A DNA stretch of 9,629 nucleotides from Alphaproteobacteria bacterium (GTDB lineage: Bacteria > Pseudomonadota > Alphaproteobacteria > Sphingomonadales > Emcibacteraceae). Where the stretch lies: the NCBI GenBank assembly GCA_002401545.1, contig NVTJ01000020.1, positions 1 through 9,629 on the forward strand, in the 5' to 3' direction. The notes beneath the pieces were generated by a model that was given only the letters and a program-made list of their open reading frames with translations, had not been told where the DNA came from and did not search any database. Positions 1 to 4,997 of the stretch are shown one piece after another; positions within the stretch are counted from its first letter, which is position 1, and each line of letters begins with the position of its first letter. The translations under genes and the position numbers were made by a program.

Positions 1-775
1 CCATACCAAGGACTTCGGCAACTCTGTTGGCTGAAACACCGGCGCTGTTCAGGATACGGCGACTGGCATTTGCCCGGTCCGCACTGAGTTCCCAGTTGGA
101 ATAGTTGGCCCTGCCGCTGAAAGGCGTTGCATCGGTATGTCCGGATATTGAGATACGGTTGGGCATTTTAGTCACTATGGTGGCAATTTTACGAATCATC
201 TTCTCAGCATATTTATATAAAACAGCGGTCCCGGAACGGAACATGGCGCGATTGTCTTTATCAACGATCTGGATACGCATACCATCTTTGGTTATATCAA
301 TAAGAACCTGATCTTTCAATTTTGAGAGTTCGGGACTTTCCTGAATTACCGTCTTGATATCCTCGGCCATTTTCTCAAAATATTCCTGTTCTCTACTGGC
401 CGCCAGTTCGGCAAATTTTTCTTCTTCAGTGGTTTCTTTTTTTACCGTTTCATCCTCTGAACTCTTTTCCGTGGTTGTGGCGGGGATGGATACGGTTACG
501 GCACTGGACTGTGCGCCGTCCGTATTCAGCGAGGTCCCGCCCAGAATGTCACCGGCCCCGGATTGAGAGCTTGTCGAGGCCGTTGTCGGCGAGAAATAGT
601 CAGCCAGGCCTTCTTTTTGTTCTTTGGATGTGGAGTTGAGCAGCCACAACATCAGGAAGAAGGCCATCATTGCCGTAACAAAATCGGCGTAGGCCACTTT
701 CCACGCGCCGCCATGAGCACCGCCGGATACTTTTTTAATGCGTTTTATTATTATTGGGCGAGCTTCATTCGCCAT
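1..775 (-). CDS. motB: Flagellar motor stator protein MotB (partial, C-terminus beyond left edge)
   Basis: MotB is the peptidoglycan-anchored subunit of the MotA/MotB proton channel that drives the flagellum. The reading frame opens at 775 and stays open for 258 codons to the window edge, so the C-terminus is missing. A short cytoplasmic N-terminus ends in the MotB signature AWKVAYADFVTAMMAFF (24-40), followed by the single membrane helix; D31 matches the proton-binding Asp (D32 in E. coli). Residues about 65-125 are a Ser/Thr/Glu-rich linker. From about 155 an OmpA-like peptidoglycan-binding domain runs to the edge, with SGHTDATPF (211-219) and NYSNWELSADRA (224-235). A GGTGG ribosome-binding site sits about 8 bases before the ATG. 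The gene follows ilvA/tdcB on the same strand after 72 bases and may be co-transcribed with it. Its partner motA is on the other strand. Confidence 0.95.
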   Translation of the reverse strand, partial: MANEARPIIIKRIKKVSGGAHGGAWKVAYADFVTAMMAFFLMLWLLNSTSKEQKEGLADYFSPTTASTSSQSGAGDILGGTSLNTDGAQSSAVTVSIPATTTEKSSEDETVKKETTEEEKFAELAASREQEYFEKMAEDIKTVIQESPELSKLKDQVLIDITKDGMRIQIVDKDNRAMFRSGTAVLYKYAEKMIRKIATIVTKMPNRISISGHTDATPFSGRANYSNWELSADRANASRRILNSAGVSANRVAEVLGM

Positions 776-847
776 TCTAGACCACCATTTTGAAGTTCAT
801 TAACTTGTTGAAAGACATAATGGCTACCTATGGTTAATATATTGTAA

Positions 848-2080
848 CTATAGATCAGACGATCGGTTTACATGGACAGTAAATCCAGCACCGCGCAATC
901 CGGCCAGAATATCTTCCAGATTTTCCCGATCACGGGTTTCCAGCGTGACATTGGAATAGGTTTCCTTGGCGGGCAGTTCCGTAAACAGGCGGTGATGGGA
1001 TACATCAATGATATTGCCGCCCAGGTCGCCGATGATCTTGGTGATTATAGCCAGTGCACCCGGAACATCCAGCAACACGACACGAAGGCGGGTAATCCGT
1101 CCTTCCCGTACCAACCCACGCATCAGCAGAGATGCCAGCAGGCGCGGGTCGATGTTGCCACCACTGAGGATCATGGCAACTTTTTTACCCTTGAATATTT
1201 CAGGATAGCTGTTGACGGCGGCAAGGGGCGCTGCCCCGGCGCCTTCGGGCACTGTTTTTTCGATGGTCATCAGCATGCAAACGGCTTCCTCAAGCGCATC
1301 TTCGCTGACAAGCAGAATATTATCCACAACGTCTTTACAAATCTCATAGGTTTTATCGCCTATGTTCTTAACAGCAATCCCTTCGGCTAATGTGGAGCCC
1401 TGGGAAATATATTCGTTGTTATGAACGGCCCGGTAAAGGGACGGAAAGCGTTCGGCCTGTACACCAATGATTTTGATGTTGGGATTGATATGTTTAGCTG
1501 CGATTGCGATGCCAGAGATCAGGCCGCCGCCGCCGACCGGCACCAGAATAATATCAAGGTCAGGGCAGGCCGCCATAACTTCAAGGCCAATAGTGCCCTG
1601 TCCGGCGATCACATCATAATCATCAAAAGGGTGAACCAGCGTTAAATTCTTTTTCTCAGCGAGCATTTGGGCATGCACTGCGGTTTCATCAAACCGTTCA
1701 CCAAAAAGAACAACATTTGCGCCATGTTCTTCAGTCTGACGTACTTTTACAAAGGGTGTATTGACTGGCATAACGATGGTAGTGGGAATGCCAAGTCGAC
1801 TACCATGGTAAGCAACTCCCTGCGCGTGATTGCCCGCAGAGGCAGCGATAACGCCATCTTTTTTCTGTTCATTGGTCAGGTTGACCAACTTGTTCAAAGC
1901 ACCACGTTCTTTAAAAGATGCTGTGAACTGAAGATTTTCAAATTTGAGATAAATTTCGGCCCCGGTCAGTTTTGACAGGGTTATAGATTTATTCAAAGGT
2001 GTTTTAGAAATGGCACCTTCCAGAGCCTTCGCTGCTCTTTGAATATCATCAAAAGTTACCGCATGGGCCTTTTTGTTCAT
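848..2080 (-). CDS. ilvA: Threonine ammonia-lyase (PLP-dependent threonine dehydratase) with C-terminal ACT domain
   Basis: This 410-residue fold-type II PLP enzyme deaminates threonine to 2-oxobutanoate, the first step towards isoleucine. The catalytic domain spans about 10-325. The PLP Schiff-base lysine is K57 in SFKERGA, the substrate loop is SAGNHAQG (81-88), the phosphate-binding glycine loop is GGGGL (183-187), and SGGN (306-309) binds the pyridine nitrogen. Residues about 330-405 form one ACT-like domain (RLRVVLLDVPGAL, then IIDVSHHR), which suggests amino-acid effector control. The length fits the single-ACT class of about 400 residues rather than the longer two-ACT E. coli IlvA, so tdcB-like naming is equally possible. 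The ATG is preceded only by a weak GGAT/TTAAG element. It is divergent from motA and lies 72 bases upstream of motB, with no obvious terminator between. Biosynthetic versus catabolic role cannot be settled from sequence. Confidence 0.93.
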   Translation of the reverse strand: MNKKAHAVTFDDIQRAAKALEGAISKTPLNKSITLSKLTGAEIYLKFENLQFTASFKERGALNKLVNLTNEQKKDGVIAASAGNHAQGVAYHGSRLGIPTTIVMPVNTPFVKVRQTEEHGANVVLFGERFDETAVHAQMLAEKKNLTLVHPFDDYDVIAGQGTIGLEVMAACPDLDIILVPVGGGGLISGIAIAAKHINPNIKIIGVQAERFPSLYRAVHNNEYISQGSTLAEGIAVKNIGDKTYEICKDVVDNILLVSEDALEEAVCMLMTIEKTVPEGAGAAPLAAVNSYPEIFKGKKVAMILSGGNIDPRLLASLLMRGLVREGRITRLRVVLLDVPGALAIITKIIGDLGGNIIDVSHHRLFTELPAKETYSNVTLETRDRENLEDILAGLRGAGFTVHVNRSSDL

Positions 2081-2122
2081 CTTAAATCCGAATATAAATG
2101 TTAAATATTGACTTTATACAGC

Positions 2123-2134
2123 ACCATATATGGT
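2123..2134. repeat. Perfect 12-bp palindrome in the ilvA-motA divergent region
   Basis: ACCATATATGGT equals its own reverse complement. It covers the candidate -10 element of the threonine ammonia-lyase gene, a position where a bound repressor would block transcription. No known operator is recognised; its role as a binding site is inference. Confidence 0.4.
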
Positions 2135-2154
2135 TTATGGCCGAAAAAGTCCAA
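2125..2154 (-). promoter_or_regulatory. Candidate sigma-70-type promoter for the threonine ammonia-lyase gene
   Basis: On the minus strand TTGGAC (2149-2154) is followed after 18 bases by TATATG (2125-2130). This would start transcription near 2118, about 37 bases before the ATG at 2080. The hexamers match the consensus only in part and the region is AT-rich, so this is a plausible but unproven promoter. Confidence 0.3.
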
Positions 2155-2195
2155 GATAATAATTTTTATCTAAATTCTTTATAGATAATAATTCA

Positions 2196-2224
2196 TTAAC
2201 GTCCTTTCCCTATAACTATATCAA
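2196..2224 (+). promoter_or_regulatory. Weak candidate promoter for motA
   Basis: TTAACG (2196-2201), a 17-base spacer and TATCAA (2219-2224) each match the sigma-70 consensus at four of six bases and would give a leader of about 55 bases. No clear sigma-28-type flagellar promoter was found between 2081 and 2285. Chance occurrence is likely in such AT-rich DNA. Confidence 0.2.
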
Positions 2225-2285
2225 ACAGAAATGAAAATTTAAAACCACAGTATATTTAGTGGGAAATAAAGAGGCTTGGGTTAGT

Positions 2286-3161
2286 ATGCTTATTATTATT
2301 GGAATAATCACAACCATGTGCATGGCCTTTGGCGGTTATGTTCTGGGTGGAGGTACGATGGAGCCTATTTTCCATGCTTTGCCCATCGAGGGTATGGTCA
2401 TTGGTGGTGCGGGCCTGGGCTCGTTTCTGGTGAGTAACGGTATGGGCACGATTAAAAAGGCCGGATCGGGCCTGGGAAAAGCTTTTAAAGGGCCAAAATG
2501 GAAGTCACAGGACTATATGGACCTGTTATGCCTGATGTTTCTTCTGACAAAACTGATAAAGACTAAGGGCGTGATTGCTCTGGAAGCTCATATTGAAACT
2601 CCTGAAGAAAGCAAAATTTTTGGCAATTTTGAAAAGGTGAGTTCTGATCATCATGTGGTTGAATTTATTTGTGATTATTTGCGTATGACAACAATGAACT
2701 TTGATGATCCTTATCAGGTGGAAGATGTTCTGTTGAAAGATCTGGAAAAACATCACCATGAAGAAAGTGAAGGGGCACATGCTCTGGGCGTTCTGGGCGA
2801 AGCATTTCCGGCCTTGGGTATTGTTGCTGCTGTGCTTGGGATCGTGAAAACCATGGGTAGTATTGACCAGCCTGTTGAAATTCTCGGCGCCATGATCGGC
2901 GGGGCTCTTGTGGGAACCTTCCTTGGTATTTTGATTTCCTATACTATAGCTAGTCCCATTGCGGGACGGCTTCAGCAAATTGTTGATGAGGAAAGTCATT
3001 TTTTCAATGTTATCAAGGATATAATCGTATCCCACCTACATGGTAATGCCCCGCAAATTTCCATTGAAATTGGCCGCAAAAGCATTCCGGACCATATGCA
3101 ACCCAATTTCTATGAGCTGGATGAAGTGGTTAACGAACTATCCAACGACCTTCTGACTTAA
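2286..3161 (+). CDS. motA: Flagellar motor stator protein MotA
   Basis: MotA is the multi-pass membrane subunit of the flagellar stator; with MotB it conducts ions and pushes on the rotor protein FliG. The start chosen is the ATG at 2286: it gives the family-typical N-terminus MLIIIGIITTM, has AAAGAGG 11 bases upstream, and yields 291 residues (E. coli MotA has 295). The frame extends to a GTG at 2259, but that codon has no ribosome-binding site. Hydrophobic segments lie at about 1-25, 30-50, 170-195 and 200-225. The large cytoplasmic loop carries ALEAHIETPEES, with E100 equivalent to E. coli E98; the position of E. coli R90 is K92. The prolines corresponding to P173 and P222 are at 175 and 224. 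FICDYLRM and EKHHHEE resemble alphaproteobacterial MotA. Its TAA overlaps the hemB stop. Confidence 0.96.
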   Translation: MLIIIGIITTMCMAFGGYVLGGGTMEPIFHALPIEGMVIGGAGLGSFLVSNGMGTIKKAGSGLGKAFKGPKWKSQDYMDLLCLMFLLTKLIKTKGVIALEAHIETPEESKIFGNFEKVSSDHHVVEFICDYLRMTTMNFDDPYQVEDVLLKDLEKHHHEESEGAHALGVLGEAFPALGIVAAVLGIVKTMGSIDQPVEILGAMIGGALVGTFLGILISYTIASPIAGRLQQIVDEESHFFNVIKDIIVSHLHGNAPQISIEIGRKSIPDHMQPNFYELDEVVNELSNDLLT

Positions 3162-4165
3162 TTTTCCAGAATTGCTGCAACTTTCGGGGCGAAATAGGTC
3201 AATATCCCGGTGGCTCCTGCCCGTTTAAAGGCGAGCAGGCTTTCCATCATCACCTGATCCAGATCAAGCCAGCCATTGTTTGCAGCGGCATGGAGCATGG
3301 CATATTCACCACTGACCTGATAGGCAAATGTGGGGAATCCGAATTCAGAGGTCACGCGCTGGATTATATCAAGATAGGGCATGCCGGGTTTGACAATGAT
3401 CATGTCAGCGCCCTCATTAATGTCCATCATAACTTCTCTCAGGGCTTCATCGCTATTGCCGGGGTCCATCTGATAACTTTGCTTGCCGCCGGATTTTATA
3501 TTGCTGTCTGATCCCACCGCATCGCGGAAGGGACCATAAAAAGCCGAGGCATATTTGGCGGCATAGGCCATGATCCGGGTATTGACGTGACCGTTTTTTT
3601 CCAACGCCTGACGGATGGCACCCACCCGGCCATCCATCATATCTGACGGAGCCAGAATATCACATCCCGCATCTGCCTGAACCAGGGCCTGCTCCACCAG
3701 TATATCAATGGTTGCATCATTGGCCACATAACCGTCAATGAGGATGCCATCCTGACCATGGCTGGTATAGGGGTCCAGCGCCACATCGCAGACCACACCA
3801 ATTTCAGGAACGGCCTCCTTTATGGCGCGGGTGGTGCGACAGACAAGATTATCCGGGTTGACGGCCTCCCTGCCATCTGCGGTTTTCAGCTTTTGCGGGG
3901 TTTGTGGAAACAGGGCAACCGCCGGAATGCCGGATTTCGCCGCCTTCTCAATTTCAGGAATCAGTAGGTCAATGGTATAGCGGAAAACCCCCGGCATTGA
4001 GGAAATTTCATCTGCACTATTACGGCCTTCCTGCACAAAAACAGGCCAGATCAGGTCATTGGCAGATAATGAGCTTTGACGAATCAGCCGCCGGGACCAT
4101 TCACTGGTGCGGTTTCTTCTCGGGCGATGATAGGGGTAGGGGGCGGATGCCGGATGATTGCTCAT
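3158..4165 (-). CDS. hemB: Delta-aminolevulinic acid dehydratase (porphobilinogen synthase)
   Basis: HemB condenses two 5-aminolevulinate molecules into porphobilinogen, the second committed step of tetrapyrrole synthesis. The 335-residue length is normal. The two active-site lysines are visible: K204 in AYAAKYASAFYGPFR and K259 in IIVKPGMPYLD. The catalytic-metal region reads DVALDPYTSHGQDG (127-140); the three cysteines of zinc enzymes (DVCLC...C) are replaced by A129, D131 and D139. That places it in the zinc-independent, Mg-responsive group found in Pseudomonas and alphaproteobacteria. The N-terminal RRNR and WSRRL motifs fit the quaternary arm of this group. The gene is divergent from the MarR-family regulator and converges on motA, sharing TTAA at the stops. 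An AGGT lies about nine bases before the ATG. HemA, encoded nearby on the opposite strand, makes its substrate. Confidence 0.97.
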   Translation of the reverse strand: MSNHPASAPYPYHRPRRNRTSEWSRRLIRQSSLSANDLIWPVFVQEGRNSADEISSMPGVFRYTIDLLIPEIEKAAKSGIPAVALFPQTPQKLKTADGREAVNPDNLVCRTTRAIKEAVPEIGVVCDVALDPYTSHGQDGILIDGYVANDATIDILVEQALVQADAGCDILAPSDMMDGRVGAIRQALEKNGHVNTRIMAYAAKYASAFYGPFRDAVGSDSNIKSGGKQSYQMDPGNSDEALREVMMDINEGADMIIVKPGMPYLDIIQRVTSEFGFPTFAYQVSGEYAMLHAAANNGWLDLDQVMMESLLAFKRAGATGILTYFAPKVAAILEN

Positions 4166-4223
4166 ATTTTATAACCTGATTTTCAGACGATTTTAGGATT
4201 AGTTAAGACCTTGTTAGGGGTTG

Positions 4224-4271
4224 TTATACTATAATTGTGGCGTTGGAATATAAAGAATTATCATAGTATAA
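4224..4271. repeat. Spaced inverted repeat in the hemB-ldtR divergent region, possible operator pair
   Basis: TTATACTAT (4224-4232) recurs as its exact reverse complement ATAGTATAA (4263-4271), with 30 bases between. The left copy is itself part of the near-palindrome TTATA-C-TATAA (4224-4234) and overlaps a -10-like TATAAT. The right copy runs into the AAGGAA ribosome-binding site of the regulator gene. The placement would suit autoregulation by the adjacent MarR-family protein and possibly co-control of hemB, but the motif is AT-rich and unproven. Confidence 0.4.
4230..4235 (+). promoter_or_regulatory. Consensus -10 hexamer upstream of the MarR-family regulator
   Basis: TATAAT matches the sigma-70 -10 consensus exactly. 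It would start transcription near 4242, about 39 bases before the ATG at 4281. No good -35 is seen at 16-18 bases upstream (GACCTT at 17), so an activator or another start is possible. Confidence 0.4.
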
Positions 4272-4280
4272 GGAATTAAT

Positions 4281-4799
4281 ATGTCATTGGCAGGTCACAG
4301 CAGCAGTTTGATCGGGAGCCACGAGTCTCCTGAAGCCAGATCAAAGCTAAATTTTCTGGAATGTCTTCGTTTAATCGAAAGACTTCACAGACGGATGCTG
4401 GATATTGTCAAGAACCGTCTGGACAGTGTGGGCATGAATGATGTGAACAGCGTTCAGGCTTTATTGCTTTATAATATTGGGGACCATGAAATGACGGCGG
4501 GTGACCTTCGTAACCGTGGTTATTATCTGGGTTCCAACGTATCCTATAATTTGAAAAAACTGGTAGAGGCAGGCTATATTAATCAGGAACGCGCCGAGCA
4601 TGACAGACGGGCATTGCGGATCTGGTTAAGCGATAAGGGAAAAGAAGTTTGTGATCTTGTGGGTGATTTATTTCATGAAAACCTGAAGATCGTAAAAGAA
4701 AAGAACGTCTTTGCAGATGAAGATGTCTCTGAACTTCGGAACTCTTTGCGTAAACTGGAAAGCTTCTGGACTGATCAACTCAGGTTCCAGTCTTTTTGA
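4281..4799 (+). CDS. ldtR: MarR-family winged-helix transcriptional regulator, LdtR type
   Basis: This 172-residue DNA-binding protein has the MarR layout. Helical N- and C-termini (about 22-50 and 125-168) would form the dimer interface. The winged helix-turn-helix lies at about 50-120, with recognition-helix segment YYLGSNVSYNLKKLVEAGY and wing region AEHDRRALRIWLS, whose D-R-R is typical of MarR wings. The block SVQALLLYNIGDHEMTAG followed by YYLGSNVSYN is characteristic, as I recall it, of LdtR, the alphaproteobacterial regulator studied in Liberibacter and Sinorhizobium for L,D-transpeptidase control. AAGGAA lies five bases before the ATG. It sits between hemB (divergent) and hemA (downstream, same strand, 198-base gap), so a link to heme synthesis is possible but inferred. 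The symbol rests on recalled family similarity; the MarR assignment is firmer. Confidence 0.85.
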   Translation: MSLAGHSSSLIGSHESPEARSKLNFLECLRLIERLHRRMLDIVKNRLDSVGMNDVNSVQALLLYNIGDHEMTAGDLRNRGYYLGSNVSYNLKKLVEAGYINQERAEHDRRALRIWLSDKGKEVCDLVGDLFHENLKIVKEKNVFADEDVSELRNSLRKLESFWTDQLRFQSF

Positions 4800-4817
4800 G
4801 GCCTTAACCAATGGCCT

Positions 4818-4831
4818 TTGATTTGTATCAA
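4818..4831. promoter_or_regulatory. FNR/FixK-type binding site upstream of hemA
   Basis: TTGAT-TTGT-ATCAA is a perfect match to the FNR/Anr/FixK consensus TTGAT-N4-ATCAA. Its centre (4824/4825) lies about 41 bases upstream of the start predicted from the -10 hexamer at 4853-4858, the class II activator position. FnrL control of hemA is established in Rhodobacter sphaeroides. The regulator itself is not encoded in this window. Confidence 0.8.
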
Positions 4832-4852
4832 GTAATTTCATTTACCGATGAG

Positions 4853-4858
4853 TATATT
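4853..4858 (+). promoter_or_regulatory. -10 element of an FNR-dependent hemA promoter (P1)
   Basis: TATATT matches five of six bases of the -10 consensus and lies 21 bases after the FNR box. That predicts transcription from about 4865-4866 and a leader of about 132 bases. At this kind of class II promoter the activator takes the place of the -35 hexamer, and no independent -35 is evident. Confidence 0.55.
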
Positions 4859-4868
4859 GTATCCTGAA

Positions 4869-4897
4869 TTGACAGGGTATAAGGCACTGGATATTGT
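4869..4897 (+). promoter_or_regulatory. Second hemA promoter (P2), consensus -35
   Basis: TTGACA (4869-4874) is the perfect sigma-70 -35 hexamer. Exactly 17 bases later is TATTGT (4892-4897), four of six matches to the -10 consensus. Transcription would begin near 4904 without needing an activator, giving a basal supply of HemA beside the FNR-responsive promoter. Confidence 0.5.
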
Positions 4898-4934
4898 AAC
4901 ATGGTTGTTTAGATGTTAAACACTGTGTTTTGAG

Positions 4935-4966
4935 GTCCCTGGTCTCTTGTTATATCGGACAGGGAC
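4935..4966 (+). repeat. GC-rich inverted repeat / stem-loop in the hemA leader
   Basis: GTCCCTG (4935-4941) pairs perfectly with CAGGGAC (4960-4966) across an 18-base loop; TC/GA can extend the stem past a bulged G. The 3' arm belongs to a tandem GGACAG-GGACAG (4957-4968). It ends 31 bases before the hemA ATG and lies in the transcript of both predicted promoters. There is no U-run after it, so it is not an intrinsic terminator. It may be an RNA structure or a protein-binding dyad. Confidence 0.5.
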
Positions 4967-4997
4967 AGGTGTAATATATTTTAAGTAAGGCCGTGTA

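Noticed and set aside
777..800. Seven-codon ORF ending one base before the motB ATG on the minus strand
   Set aside because: No ribosome-binding site and no distinctive codons; more likely chance than a reinitiation device.
872..1390. 172-codon plus-strand ORF inside the threonine ammonia-lyase gene
   Set aside because: Shadow of the real minus-strand gene, which has a complete set of catalytic motifs.
2259..2285. GTG start extending MotA by nine residues
   Set aside because: No ribosome-binding site before the GTG; the ATG at 2286 gives the family-typical N-terminus.
4798..4818. Possible terminator after ldtR: AGGCC (4799-4803) pairing with GGCCT (4813-4817)
   Set aside because: Only a 5-bp stem with a 9-base loop, no U-run after it, and the 3' flank runs into the FNR box. 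Too weak to call.
4858..4874. PpsR/CrtJ-like TGT...ACA site in the hemA promoter
   Set aside because: The spacing is 11 bases rather than the 12 of the TGT-N12-ACA consensus, and there is no second copy or photosynthesis gene in the window.
4906..4922. Inverted repeat TGTTTA-N5-TAAACA in the hemA leader
   Set aside because: Short and AT-rich; easily expected by chance in this composition.
4901..4933. Short leader ORFs upstream of hemA (ATG 4901 with three codons; ATG 4913 with six codons ending just before the stem-loop)
   Set aside because: Neither has a ribosome-binding site, and neither contains glycine or another regulatory codon run expected of an attenuator.
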